From Ptiloglossa arizonensis (Eukaryota > Arthropoda > Insecta > Hymenoptera > Colletidae), in contig NW_027478534.1 of assembly GCF_051014685.1 (NCBI RefSeq), positions 744,001 through 808,000 of the forward strand: a stretch of 64,000 nucleotides of DNA, read 5' to 3'. The position numbers were made by a program, and so were the translations under genes. Positions within the stretch are counted from its first letter, which is position 1. The number at the start of each line of letters is the position of its first letter. The notes below the pieces were generated by a model. It did not search any database. It was given only the letters and a program-made list of their open reading frames with translations, and was not told where the DNA came from. Below are positions 36,575-50,398 of the stretch, one piece after another.

Positions 36575-39500
36575 AAAATTTCTGTTGCATCTGAAAGTAG
36601 AAACTCGCCCGATTACAACGGTATGCGAACATTTCCCCTAGGCCGTTCTGGTTATTCGTTTCGAGCATCAGAACTGCGAAAATTTTGAGTTGCTCAAGCG
36701 TTTCTTACCTCCAAACTGCCACATCTCGCGAACGGATTGACGAATCCGCAAAATTTCTGTTGCACCTGAAAGTAGAAACTCGCCCGATTTCAACGGTATG
36801 AGTACTTTTCCCCTAGGCCGTTCTAGTTATTCGTTTCGAGCATCAGAACTGCGAAAATTTTGAGTTTCTCAAGCGTTTCCTATATCCAGACTGCCATATC
36901 TCGCGAACGGATAGACCAATCCGCAAAATTTCTGTTGCATCTGAAAGTTGAAACACGCCCGATTACAACGGTATGAGTACTTTTCCCCTAGGCCGTTCTA
37001 GTTATTCGTTTCGAGCATCAGAACTGTGAAAATTTTGAGTTTCTCAACCGTTTCTTACCTCCAAACTGCCATATCTCGCGAACGGATTGACCAATCCGCA
37101 AAATTTCTGTTGCATCTGAAAGTAGAAACTCGCCCGATTACAACGGTATGCGTACTTTTCCCCTAGGCCGTCCTAGTTATGCTTGTCGAGCATCAGAACT
37201 GCGAAAATTTTGAGTTTCTCAAGCGCTTCTCACCTCCAAACTGCCATATCGCGCGAAAGGATTGACCAATCCGCAAAATTTCTGTTGCATCTGAAAGTAG
37301 AAACTCGCCCGATTACAACTGTATGCGTACTTTTCCCCTAGGCCGTTCTAGTTATTCGTTTCGAGCATTAGAACTGCGAAAATTTTTAGTTTCTCAAGCG
37401 TTTCTTACCTCCAAACTGCCATATCTCTCGAACGGATAGACCAATCCGCAAAATTTCTGTTGCATCTGAAAGTAGAAACTCGCCCAATTGCAACGGTATG
37501 TGTACTTTTCCCCTAGGCCATTCTAGTTATTCGTTTTGAGCATCAGAGCTGCGAAAATTTTGAGTTTCTCAAGCGTTTCTCACCTCCAAACTGCCGTATC
37601 GCGCGAACGGATCGACCAATCCGCAAAATTTCTGTTGCTTCTGAAAGTAGAAACTCGCCCGATTACAACTGTATGCGTACTTTAACCCTAGGCCGTTCTA
37701 GTTATTCGTTTCGAGCATCAGAACTGCTAAAATTTTTAGTTTCTCAAGCGTTTCTTACCTCCAAACTGCCATATCTCGCGAACGGATTTACCAATCCGCA
37801 AAATTTCAGTTGCATCTGAAAGTAGAAACTCGCCCGATTACAACGGTATGCGTACTTTTCCCCTAGGCCGTTCTAGTTATTCGTTTCGAGCATCAGAACT
37901 GCGAAAATTCTTAGTTTCTCAAGCGTTTCTTACGTCCAAACTGCCATATCTCGCGAACGGATTGACCAATCCACAAAATTTCTGTTGCATCTGAAAGTAG
38001 AAACTCGCACGATTACAACGGTATGTCAACCTTTCCCCTAGGCCGTTCTAGTTATTCGTTTCGAGCATCAGAACTGCGAAAATTTTGAGTTTCTCAAGCG
38101 TTTCTCACCTCCAAACTGCCATGTCTCGCGAACGGATTGACCAATCCGCAAAATTTCTGTTGCATCTGAAAGTAGAAACTCGCCCGATTACAACGGTATG
38201 CGAACATTTCCCCTAGGCCGTTCTGGTTATTCGTTTCGAGCATCAGAACTGCGAAAATTTTGAGTTGCTCAAGCGTTTCTTACCTCCAAACTGCCACATC
38301 TCGCGAACGGATTGACGAATCCGCAAAATTTCTGTTGCACCTGAAAGTAGAAACTCGCCCGATTTCAACGGTATGAGTACTTTTCCCCTTGGCCGTTCTA
38401 GTTATTCGTTTCGAGCATCAGAACTGCGAAAATTTTGAGTTTCTCAAGCGTTTCCTATATCCAGACTGCCATATCTCGCGAACGGATAGACCAATCCGCA
38501 AAATTTCTGTTGCATCTGAAAGTTGAAACACGCCCGATTACAACGGTATGAGTACTTTTCCCCTAGGCCGTTCTAGTTATTCGTTTCGAGCATCAGAACT
38601 GTGAAAATTTTGAGTTTCTCAACCGTTTCTTACCTCCAAACTGCCATATCTCGCGAACGGATTGACCAATCCGCAAAATTTCTGTTGCATCTGAAAGTAG
38701 AAACTCGCCCGATTACAACTGTATGCGTACTTTTCCCCTAGGCCGTTCTAGTTATTCGTTTCGAGAATTAGAACTGCGAAAATTTTTAGTTTCTCAAGCG
38801 TTTCTTACCTCCAAACTGCCATATCTCGCGAACGGATTGACCAATCCGCAAAATTTCTGTTGCATCTGAAAGTAGAAACTCGCCCGGTTACAACAGTATG
38901 CGTACATTTCCCCTAGGCCGTTCTAGTTATTCGTTTCGAGCATCAGAACTGCGAAAATTTTGAGTTTCTCAAGCGTTTCTCACCTCCAAACTGCCATGTC
39001 TCGCGAACGGATTGACCAATCCGCAAAATTTCTGTTGCATCTGAAAGTAGAAACTCGCCCGATTACAACGGTATGCGAACATTTCCCCTAGGCCGTTCTG
39101 GTTATTCGTTTCGAGCATCAGAACTGCTAAAATTTTGAGTTGCTCAAGCGTTTCTTACCTCCAAACTGCCACATCTCGCGAACGGATTGACGAATCCGCA
39201 AAATTTCTGTTGCATCTGAAAGTAGAAACTCGCCCGATTACAACTGTATGCGTACTTTAACCCTAGGCCGTTCTAGTTATGCTTGTCGAGCACCAGAACT
39301 GCGAAAATTTTGTGTTTCTCAAGCGTTTCTCACCTCCAAACTGCCGTATCGCGCGAACGGATCGACCAATCCGCAAAATTTCTGTTGCATCTGAAAGTAG
39401 AAACTCGCCCGATTACAACTGTATGCGTACTTTAACCCTAGGCCGTTCTAGTTATTCGTTTCGAGCATCAGAACTGCTAAAATTTTTAGTTTCTCAAGCG

Positions 39501-40599
39501 TTTCTTACCTCCAAACTGCCATATCTCGCGAACGGATTTACCAATCCGCAAAATTTCAGTTGCATCTGAAAGTAGAAACTCGCCCGATTACAACGGTATG
39601 CGTACTTTTCCCCTAGGCCGTTCTAGTTATTCGTTTCGAGCATCAGAACTGCGAAAATTTTTAGTTTCTCAAGCGTTTCTTACGTCCAAACTGCCATATC
39701 TCGCGAACGGATTGACCAATCCACAAAATTTCTGTTGCATCTGAAAGTAGAAACTCGCACGATTACAACGGTATGTCAATCTTTCCCCTAGGCCGTTCTA
39801 GTTATTCGTTTCGAGCATCAGAACTGCGAAAATTTTGAGTTTCTCAAGCGTTTCTCACCTCCAAACTGCCACGTCTCGCGAACGGATTGACCAATCCGCA
39901 AAATTTCTGTTGCATCTGAAAGTAGAAACTCGCCCGATTACAACGGTATGCGAACATTTCCCCTAGGCCGTTCTGGTTATTCGTTTCGAGCATCAGAACT
40001 GCGAAAATTTTGAGTTGCTCAAGCGTTTCTTACCTCCAAACTGCCACATCTCGCGAACGGATTGACGAATCCGCAAAATTTCTGTTGCACCTGAAAGTAG
40101 AAACTCGCCCGATTTCAACGGTATGAGTACTTTTCCCCTAGGCCGTTCTAGTTATTCGTTTCGAGCATCAGAACTGCGAAAATTTTGAGTTTCTCAAGCG
40201 TTTCCTATATCCAGACTGCCATATCTCGCGAACGGATAGACCAATCCGCAAAATTTCTGTTGCATCTGAAAGTTGAAACACGCCCGATTACAACGGTATG
40301 AGTACTTTTCCCCTAGGCTGTTCTAGTTATTCGTTTCGAGCATCAGAACTGTGAAAATTTTGAGTTTCTCAACCGTTTCTTACCTCCAAACTGCCATATC
40401 TCGCGAACGGATTGACCAATCCGCAAAATTTCTGTTGCATCTGAAAGTAGAAACTCGCCCGATTACAACTGTATGCGTACTTTTCCCCTAGGCCGTTCTA
40501 GTTATTCGTTTCGAGAATTAGAACTGCGAAAATTTTTAGTTTCTCAAGCGTTTCTTACCTCCAAACTGCCATATCTCGCGAACGGATTGACCAATCCGT
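36575..40599. repeat. Block B, 23 monomers, 4025 bp (copy 1)
   Basis: Types in order: b4 (TATGCGAACATTTCC, TTGAGTTGCTC, CCACATCTCG, GACGAATCC), b5 (TGCACCTG, GATTTCAACGG, CCTATATCC), b6 (GTTGAAACACG, GAACTGTGAAAA, CTCAACCG), c1 (GCTTGTCGAGC, CGCGCGAAAGG), c2 (GAGCATTAG), c3 (GTTTTGAGCATC, CCGTATCGCG), b1 (TTTAACCCTAGG, GCTAAAATTTTTAG), b2, b3 (CGCACGATTAC, TATGTCAACC), b4-b6, b7 (CGAGAATTAG), b8 (GCGTACATTTCC), b9 (GAACATTTCC with GCTAAAATTTTGAG), b1' (GTCGAGCACC), b1-b7. Copy 2 starts at 46374, offset 9799. Confidence 0.88.
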
Positions 40600-41124
40600 A
40601 AAATTTCTGTTGCATCTGAAAGTAGAAGCTCGCCCGATTACAATGGTATCCATACTTTTCCCATAGGTCGTTCTAGTTATTCGTTTCGAGCATCAGAACT
40701 GCGAAAATTTTGAGTTTCTCAAGCGTTTCTTACCTCCAACCTGCCATATCTCTCGAACTGATAGACCAATCCGCAAAATTTCTGTTGCATCTGAAAGTAG
40801 AAACTCGCCCAATTGCAACGGTATGTGTACTTTTCCCCTAGGCCATTCTAGTTATTCGTTTCGAGCATCAGAACTGCGAAAATTTTTAGTTTCCCATGCG
40901 TTTCTTACCTCCAAACTGCCATATCTCGCGAACGGATTGACCAATCCGTAAAATTTCTGTTGCATCTGAAAGTAGAAGCTCGCCCGATTACAATGGTATC
41001 CATACTTTTCCCATAGGTCGTTCTAGTTATTCGTTTCGAGCATCAGAACTGCGAAAATTTTGAGTTCCTCAAGCGTTTCTTACGTCCAAACTGCCATATC
41101 TCGCGAACGGATTGACCAATCCAC
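40600..41124. repeat. Second locus of the d1/d0 dimer types
   Basis: d1 (40600), d0 (40775) and d1 (40950), matching 29751-30275 at offset 10849. It directly follows a b7 monomer on the left and precedes the 174-bp TTTCTTTGCATC monomer on the right, as the dimer array does at 30276. It marks the start of the second A block and is good evidence that A was copied together with its left flank. Confidence 0.88.
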
Positions 41125-44100
41125 AAAATTTCTTTGCATCTGAAAGTAGAAACTCGCCCGATTACAACGGTATGCCAACCTTTGCCCTAGGCCGTTCTAG
41201 TTATTCGTTTCGAGCATCAGAACTGCGAAAATTTTGAGTTTCTCAAGCGTTTCTTACGTCCAAACTGCCATATCTCGCGAACGGATTGACCAATCCGCAA
41301 AATTTCTGTTGCATCTGAAAGTAGAAACTCGCCCAATTGCAACGGTATGTGTACTTTTCCCCTAGGCCATTCTAGTTATTCGTTTTGAGCATCAGAGCTG
41401 CGAAAATTTTGAGTTTCTCAAGCGTTTCTCACCTCCAAACTGCCATATCGCGCGAACGGATTGACCAATCCGCAAAATTTCTGTTGCATCTGAAAGTAGA
41501 AACTCGCCGGATTACAACTGTATGCGTACTTTTCCCCTAGGCCGTTCTAGTTATTCGTTTCGAGCATCAGAACTGCGAAAATTTTTAGTTTCTCAAGCGT
41601 TTCTTACCTCCAAACTGCCATATCTCGCGAACGGATTGACCAATCCGCAAAATTTCTGTTGCACCTGAAAGTAGAAACTCGCCCGATTTCAACGGTATGA
41701 GTACTTTTCCCCTAGGCCGTTCTAGTTATTCGTTTCGAGCATCAGAACTGCGAAAATTTTGAGTTTCTCAAGCGTTTCCTATATCCAGACTGCCATATCT
41801 CGCGAACGGATAGACCAATCCGCAAAATTTCTGTTGCATCTGAAAGTTGAAACACGCCCGATTACAACGGTATGAGTACTTTTCCCCTAGGCCGTTCTAG
41901 TTATTCGTTTCGAGCATCAGAACTGTGAAAATTTTGAGTTTCTCAACCGTTTCTTACCTCCAAACTGCCATATCTCGCGAACGGATTGACCAATCCGCAA
42001 AATTTCTGTTGCATCTGAAAGTAGAAACTCGCCCGATTACAACGGTATGCGTACTTTTCCCCTAGGCCGTTCTAGTTATGCTTGTCGAGCATCAGAACTG
42101 CGAAAATTTTGAGTTTCTCAAGCGTTTCTCACCTCCAAACTGCCATATCGCGCGAAAGGATTGACCAATCCGCAAAATTTCTGTTGCATCTGAAAGTAGA
42201 AACTCGCCCGATTACAACTGTATGCGTACTTTTCCCCTAGGCCGTTCTAGTTATTCGTTTCGAGCATTAGAACTGCGAAAATTTTTAGTTTCTCAAGCGT
42301 TTCTTACCTCCAAACTGCCATATCTCTCGAACGGATAGACCAATCCGCAAAATTTCTGTTGCATCTGAAAGTAGAAACTCGCCCAATTGCAACGGTATGT
42401 GTACTTTTCCCCTAGGCCATTCTAGTTATTCGTTTTGAGCATCAGAGCTGCGAAAATTTTGAGTTTCTCAAGCGTTTCTCACATCCAAACTGCCGTATCG
42501 CGCGAACGGATTGACCAATCCGCAAAATTTCTGTTGCATCTGAAAGTAGAAACTCGCCCGATTACAACTGTATGCGTACTTTTCCCCTAGGCCGTTCTAG
42601 TTATTCGTTTCGAGCATTAGAACTGCGAAAATTTTTAGTTTCTCAAGCGTTTCTTACCTCCAAACTGCCATATCTCTCGAACGGATAGACCAATCCGCAA
42701 AATTTCTGTTGCATCTGAAAGTAGAAACTCGCCCGATTACAACTGTATGCGTCCTTTTCCCCTAGGCCGTTCTAGTTATTCGTTTCGAGCATTAGAACTG
42801 CGAAAATTTTTAGTTTCTCAAGCGTTTCTTACCTCCAAACTGCCATATCTCTCGAACGGATAGACCAATCCGCAAAATTTCTGTTGCATCTGAAAGTAGA
42901 AACTCGCCCAATTGCAACGGTATGTGTACTTTTCCCCTAGGCCATTCTAGTTATTCGTTTTGAGCATCATAGCTGCGGAAATTTTGAGTTTCTCAAGCGT
43001 TTCTCACCTCCAAACTGCCATATCTCGCGAACGGATTGACCAATCCGCAAAATTTCTGTTGCATCTGAAAGTAGAAACTCGCCCGATTACAACGGTATGC
43101 GTACTTTTCCCGTAGGCCGTTCTGGTTATTCGTTTCGAGCATCAGAACTGCGAAAATTTTGAGTTGCTCAAGCGTTTCTTACCTCCAAACTGCCATATCT
43201 CTCGAACGGATAGACCAATCCGCAAAATTTCTGTTGCATATGAAAGTAGAAACTCGACCAATTGCAACGGTATGTGTACTTTTCCCCTAGGCCATTCTGG
43301 TTATTCGTTTCGAGCATCAGAGCTGCGAAAATTTTGAGTTTCTCAAGCGTTTCTTACCTCCAAACTGCCATATCTCGCGAACGGATTGACCAATCCGCAA
43401 AATTTCTGTTGCACCTGAAAGTAGAAACTCGCCCGATTACAACGGTATGCGAACCACTCCCCTAGGCCGTTCTAGTTATTCGTTTCGAGCATCAGAACTG
43501 CGAAAATTTTAAGTTTCTCAAGCGTTTCTTACCTCCAAACTGCCATATCTCTCGAACGGATAGACCAATCCGCAAAATTTCTGTTGCATCTGAAAGAAGA
43601 AACTCGCCCAATTGCAACGGTATGTGTACTTTTCCCCTAGGCCATTCTCGTTATTCGTTTCGAGCATCAGAGCTGCGAAAATTTTGAGTTTCTCAAGCGT
43701 TTCTCACCTCCAAACTGCCGTATCGCGCGAACGGATTGACCAATCCGCAAAATTTCTGTTGCATCTGAAAGTAGAAACTCGCCCGATTACAACTGTATGC
43801 GTACTTTAACCCTAGGCCGTTCTAGTTATTCGTTTCGAGCATCAGAACTGCTAAAATTTTTAGTTTCTCAAGCGTTTCTTACCTCCAAACTGCCATATCT
43901 CGCGAACGGATTTACCAATCCGCAAAATATCTGTTGCATCTGAAAGTAGATACTCGCCCGATTACAAAGGTATGCGTACTTTTCCCCTAGGCCGTTCTAG
44001 TTATTCGTTTCGAGCATCAGAACTGCGAAAATTTATAGTTTCTCAAGCGTTTCTTACCTCCAAACTGCCATATCTCGCGAACGGATTGACCAATCGACAA

Positions 44101-46373
44101 AATTTCTGTTGCATCTGATAGTAGAAACTCGCCCGTTTACAACGGTATGCCAACCTTTCCCCTAGGCCGTTCTAGTTATTCGTTTCGAGCATCAGAACTG
44201 CGAAAATTTTTAGTTTCTCAAGCGTTTCTTACCTCCAAACTGCCATATCTCGCGAACGGATTGACCAATCCGCAAAATTTCTGTTGCATCTGAAAGTAGA
44301 AACTCGCCCGGTTACAACAGTATGCGTACTTTTCCCCTAGGCCGTTCTAGTTATTCGTTTCGAGCATCAGAACTGCGAAAATTTTGAGTTTCTCAAGCGT
44401 TTCTTACCTCCAAACTGCCATATCTCTCGAACGGATAGACCAATCCGCAAAATTTCTGTTGCATCTGAAAGTAGAAACTCGCCCAATTGCAACGGTATGT
44501 GTACTTTTCCCCTTGGCCATTCTAGTTATTCGTTTCGAGCATCAGAGCTGCGAAAATTTTGAGTTTCTCAAGCGTTTCTCACCTCCAAACTGCCATATCG
44601 CGCGAACGGATTGACCAATCCGCAAAATTTCTGTTGCATCTGAAAGTAGAAACTCGCCCGATTACAACTGTATGCGTACTTTTCCCCTAGGCCGTTCTAG
44701 TTATTCGTTTCGAGCATCAGAACTGCTAAAATTTTTAGTTTCTCAAGCGTTTCTTACCTCCAAACTGCCATATCTCGCGAACGGATTTACCAATCCGCAA
44801 AATTTCTGTTGCATCTGAAAGTAGAAACTCGCCCGATTACAACGGTATGCGTACTTTTCCCCTAGGCCGTTCTAGTTATTCGTTTCGAGCATCAGAACTG
44901 CGAAACTTTTTAGTTTCTCAAGCGTTTCTTACGTCCAAACTGCCATATCTCGCGAACGGATTGACCAATCCACAAAATTTCTGTTGCATCTGAAAGTAGA
45001 AACTCGCCCGATTACAACGGTATGTCAACCTTTCCCCTAGGCCGTTCTAGTTATTCGTTTCGAGCATCAGAACTGCGAAAATTTTGAGTTTCTCAACCGT
45101 TTCTTACCTCCAAACTGCCATATCTCGCGAACGGATTGACCAATCCGCAAAATTTCTGTTGCATCTGAAAGTAGAAACTCGCCCGATTACAACGGTATGC
45201 GTACTTTTCCCCTAGGCCGTTCTAGTTATGCTTGTCGAGCATCAGAACTGCGAAAATTTTGAGTTTCTCAAGCGTTTCTCACCTCCAAACTGCCATATCG
45301 CGCGAAAGGATTGACCAATCCGCAAAATTTCTGTTGCATCTGAAAGTAGAAACTCGCCCGATTACAACTGTATGCGTACTTTTCCCCTAGGCCGTTCTAG
45401 TTATTCGTTTCGAGCATTAGAACTGCGAAAATTTTTAGTTTCTCAAGCGTTTCTTACCTCCAAACTGCCATATCTCTCGAACGGATAGACCAATCCGCAA
45501 AATTTCTGTTGCATCTGAAAGTAGAAACTCGCCCAATTGCAACGGTATGTGTACTTTTCCCCTAGGCCATTCTAGTTATTCGTTTTGAGCATCAGAGCTG
45601 CGAAAATTTTGAGTTTCTCAAGCGTTTCTCACATCCAAACTGCCGTATCGCGCGAACGGATTGACCAATCCGCAAAATTTCTGTTGCATCTGAAAGTAGA
45701 AACTCGCCCGATTACAACTGTATGCGTACTTTTCCCCTAGGCCGTTCTAGTTATTCGTTTCGAGCATTAGAACTGCGAAAATTTTTAGTTTCTCAAGCGT
45801 TTCTTACCTCCAAACTGCCATATCTCTCGAACGGATAGACCAATCCGCAAAATTTCTGTTGCATCTGAAAGTAGAAACTCGCCCGATTACAACTGTATGC
45901 GTCCTTTTCCCCTAGGCCGTTCTAGTTATTCGTTTCGAGCATTAGAACTGCGAAAATTTTTAGTTTCTCAAGCGTTTCTTACCTCCAAACTGCCATATCT
46001 CTCGAACGGATAGACCAATCCGCAAAATTTCTGTTGCATCTGAAAGTAGAAACTCGCCCAATTGCAACGGTATGTGTACTTTTCCCCTAGGCCATTCTAG
46101 TTATTCGTTTTGAGCATCATAGCTGCGAAAATTTTGAGTTTCTCAAGCGTTTCTCACCTCCAAACTGCCATATCTCGCGAACGGATTGACCAATCCGCAA
46201 AATTTCTGTTGCATCTGAAAGTAGAAACTCGCCCGATTACAACGGTATGCGTACTTTTCCCGTAGGCCGTTCTGGTTATTCGTTTCGAGCATCAGAACTG
46301 CGAAAATTTTTAGTTTCTCAAGCGTTTCTTACCTCCAAACTGCCATATCTCTCGAACGGATAGACCAATCCGC
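41125..46373. repeat. Block A' (second copy of A), 30 monomers
   Basis: Corresponds to 30276-34999 at offset 10849, then 10674. Rare variants are shared, such as TTTCTTTGCATC, GCGTCCTTTTCC, CATCATAGCTGCGG, CCACTCCCCTAGG, TGAAAGAAGAAAC and ATTTATAGTTTC. It departs from copy 1 at about 45595, where a run of C-type monomers (also seen at 31600-32340 and 42480-43010) is inserted. It then joins block B' at 46374 instead of the extra 12-mer copy found at 35000. Confidence 0.86.
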
Positions 46374-49300
46374 AAAATTTCTGTTGCATCTGAAAGTAGA
46401 AACTCGCCCGATTACAACGGTATGCGAACATTTCCCCTAGGCCGTTCTGGTTATTCGTTTCGAGCATCAGAACTGCGAAAATTTTGAGTTGCTCAAGCGT
46501 TTCTTACCTCCAAACTGCCACATCTCGCGAACGGATTGACGAATCCGCAAAATTTCTGTTGCACCTGAAAGTAGAAACTCGCCCGATTTCAACGGTATGA
46601 GTACTTTTCCCCTAGGCCGTTCTAGTTATTCGTTTCGAGCATCAGAACTGCGAAAATTTTGAGTTTCTCAAGCGTTTCCTATATCCAGACTGCCATATCT
46701 CGCGAACGGATAGACCAATCCGCAAAATTTCTGTTGCATCTGAAAGTTGAAACACGCCCGATTACAACGGTATGAGTACTTTTCCCCTAGGCCGTTCTAG
46801 TTATTCGTTTCGAGCATCAGAACTGTGAAAATTTTGAGTTTCTCAACCGTTTCTTACCTCCAAACTGCCATATCTCGCGAACGGATTGACCAATCCGCAA
46901 AATTTCTGTTGCATCTGAAAGTAGAAACTCGCCCGAATACAACGGTATGCGTACTTTTCCCCTAGGCCGTTCTAGTTATGCTTGTCGAGCATCAGAACTG
47001 CGAAAATTTTGAGTTTCTCAAGCGCTTCTCACCTCCAAACTGCCATATCGCGCGAAAGGATTGACCAATCCGCAAAATTTCTGTTGCATCTGAAAGTAGA
47101 AACTCGCCCGATTACAACTGTATGCGTACTTTTCCCCTAGGCCGTTCTAGTTATTCGTTTCGAGCATTAGAACTGCGAAAATTTTTAGTTTCTCAAGCGT
47201 TTCTTACCTCCAAACTGCCATATCTCTCGAACGGATAGATCAATCCGCAAAATTTCTGTTGCATCTGAAAGTAGAAACTCGCCCAATTGCAACGGTATGT
47301 GTACTTTTCCCCTAGGCCATTCTAGTTATTCGTTTTGAGCATCAGAGCTGCGAAAATTTTGAGTTTCTCAAGCGTTTCTCACCTCCAAACTGCCGTATCG
47401 CGCGAACGGATCGACCAATCCGCAAAATTTCTGTTGCATCTGAAAGTAGAAACTCGCCCGATTACAACTGTATGCGTTCTTTAACCCTAGGCCGTTCTAG
47501 TTATTCGTTTCGAGCATCAGAACTGCTAAAATTTTTAGTTTCTCAAGCGTTTCTTACCTCCAAACTGCCACATCTCGCGAACGGATTGACGAATCCGCAA
47601 AATTTCAGTTGCATCTGAAAGTAGAAACTCGCCCGATTACAACGGTATGCGTACTTTTCCCCTAGGCCGTTCTAGTTATTCGTTTCGAGAATCAGAACTG
47701 CGAAAATTTTTAGTTTCTCAAGCGTTTCTTACGTCCAAACTGCCATATCTCGCGAACGGATTGACCAATCCACAAAATTTCTGTTGCATCTGAAAGTAGA
47801 AACTCGCACGATTACAACGGTATGTCAACCTTTCCCCTAGGCCGTTCTAGTTATTCGTTTCGAGCATCAGAACTGCGAAAATTTTGAGTTTCTCAAGCGT
47901 TTCTCACCTCCAAACTGCCATGTCTCGCGAACGGATTGACCAATCCGCAAAATTTCTGTTGCATCTGAAAGTAGAAACTCGCCCGATTACAACGGTATGC
48001 GAACATTTCCCCTAGGCCGTTCTGGTTATTCGTTTCGAGCATCAGAACTGCGAAAATTTTGAGTTGCTCAAGCGTTTCTTACCTCCAAACTGCCACATCT
48101 CGCGAACGGATTGACGAATCCGCAAAATTTCTGTTGCACCTGAAAGTAGAAACTCGCCCGATTTCAACGGTATGAGTACTTTTCCCCTTGGCCGTTCTAG
48201 TTATTCGTTTCGAGCATCAGAACTGCGAAAATTTTGAGTTTCTCAAGCGTTTCCTATATCCAGACTGCCATATCTCGCGAACGGATAGACCAATCCGCAA
48301 AATTTCTGTTGCATCTGAAAGTTGAAACACGCCCGATTACAACGGTATGAGTACTTTTCCCCTAGGCCGTTCTAGTTATTCGTTTCGAGCATCAGAACTG
48401 TGAAAATTTTGAGTTTCTCAACCGTTTCTTACCTCCAAACTGCCATATCTCGCGAACGGATTGACCAATCCGCAAAATTTCTGTTGCATCTGAAAGTAGA
48501 AACTCGCCCGATTACAACTGTATGCGTACTTTTCCCCTAGGCCGTTCTAGTTATTCGTTTCGAGAATTAGAACTGCGAAAATTTTTAGTTTCTCAAGCGT
48601 TTCTTACCTCCAAACTGCCATATCTCGCGAACGGATTGACCAATCCGCAAAATTTCTGTTGCATCTGAAAGTAGAAACTCGCCCGGTTACAACAGTATGC
48701 GTACATTTCACCTAGGCCGTTCTAGTTATTCGTTTCGAGCATCAGAACTGCGAAAATTTTGAGTTTCTCAAGCGTTTCTCACCTCCAAACTGCCATGTCT
48801 CGCGAACGGATTGACCAATCCGCAAAATTTCTGTTGCATCTGAAAGTAGAAACTCGCCCGATTACAACGGTATGCGAACATTTCCCCTAGGCCGTTCTGG
48901 TTATTCGTTTCGAGCATCAGAACTGCTAAAATTTTGAGTTGCTCAAGCGTTTCTTACCTCCAAACTGCCACATCTCGCGAACGGATTGACGAATCCGCAA
49001 AATTTCTGTTGCATCTGAAAGTAGAAACTCGCCCGATTACAACTGTATGCGTACTTTAACCCTAGGCCGTTCTAGTTATGCTTGTCGAGCACCAGAACTG
49101 CGAAAATTTTGTGTTTCTCAAGCGTTTCTCACCTCCAAACTGCCGTATCGCGCGAACGGATCGACCAATCCGCAAAATTTCTGTTGCATCTGAAAGTAGA
49201 AACTCGCCCGATTACAACTGTATGCGTACTTTAACCCTAGGCCGTTCTAGTTATTCGTTTCGAGCATCAGAACTGCTAAAATTTTTAGTTTCTCAAGCGT

Positions 49301-50398
49301 TTCTTACCTCCAAACTGCCATATCTCGCGAACGGATTTACCAATCCGCAAAATTTCAGTTGCATCTGAAAGTAGAAACTCGCCCGATTACAACGGTATGC
49401 GTACTTTTCCCCTAGGCCGTTCTAGTTATTCGTTTCGAGCATCAGAACTGCGAAAATTTTTAGTTTCTCAAGCGTTTCTTACGTCCAAACTGCCATATCT
49501 CGCGAACGGATTGACCAATCCACAAAATTTCTGTTGCATCTGAAAGTAGAAACTCGCACGATTACAACGGTATGTCAACCTTTCCCCTAGGCCGTTCTAG
49601 TTATTCGTTTCGAGCATCAGAACTGCGAAAATTTTGAGTTTCTCAAGCGTTTCTCACCTCCAAACTGCCATGTCTCGCGAACGGATTGACCAATCCGCAA
49701 AATTTCTGTTGCATCTGAAAGTAGAAACTCGCCCGATTACAACGGTATGCGAACATTTCCCCTAGGCCGTTCTGGTTATTCGTTTCGAGCATCAGAACTG
49801 CGAAAATTTTGAGTTGCTCAAGCGTTTCTTACCTCCAAACTGCCACATCTCGCGAACGGATTGACGAATCCGCAAAATTTCTGTTGCACCTGAAAGTAGA
49901 AACTCGCCCGATTTCAACGGTATGAGTACTTTTCCCCTAGGCCGTTCTAGTTATTCGTTTCGAGCATCAGAACTGCGAAAATTTTGAGTTTCTCAAGCGT
50001 TTCCTATATCCAGACTGCCATATCTCGCGAACGGATAGACCAATCCGCAAAATTTCTGTTGCATCTGAAAGTTGAAACACGCCCGATTACAACGGTATGA
50101 GTACTTTTCCCCTAGGCCGTTCTAGTTATTCGTTTCGAGCATCAGAACTGTGAAAATTTTGAGTTTCTCAACCGTTTCTAACCTCCAAACTGCCATATCT
50201 CGCGAACGGATTGACCAATCCGCAAAATTTCTGTTGCATCTGAAAGTAGAAACTCGCCCGATTACAACTGTATGCGTACTTTTCCCCTAGGCCGTTCTAG
50301 TTATTCGTTTCGAGAATTAGAACTGCGAAAATTTTTAGTTTCTCAAGCGTTTCTTACCTCCAAACTGCCATATCTCGCGAACGGATTGACCAATCCGC
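46374..50398. repeat. Block B' (second copy of B), 23 monomers, 4025 bp
   Basis: Same order as 36575-40599 at a constant offset of 9799 (56 x 175 - 1, the missing base lying in the 174-bp monomer at 41125). Differences seen include CGAATACAACGG (near 46935), TAGATCAATCC (near 47238), GCGTTCTTTAACC (near 47476), TTTCACC versus TTTCCCC (near 48706) and TTTCTAACC (near 50177). Roughly one to two dozen substitutions in 4 kb were noticed, so the duplication is fairly recent. Confidence 0.88.
47424..47598. repeat. Chimeric monomer b1/b9
   Basis: The 5' portion is b1 (TTTAACCCTAGG, GCTAAAATTTTTAG), but the 3' end carries CCACATCTCG and GACGAATCC, which elsewhere follow b4 and b9. The equivalent monomer in block B (37625) has CCATATCTCG and GGATTTACC. 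The switch lies between about 47530 and 47570. This is a short conversion-like replacement within an otherwise collinear copy. Confidence 0.72.

Noticed and set aside
39279..49368. 96-codon frames at 39279-39569 and 49078-49368, apparently conserved
   Set aside because: They are the same block B segment duplicated at offset 9799. Conservation reflects the recent DNA duplication, not selection on a protein.
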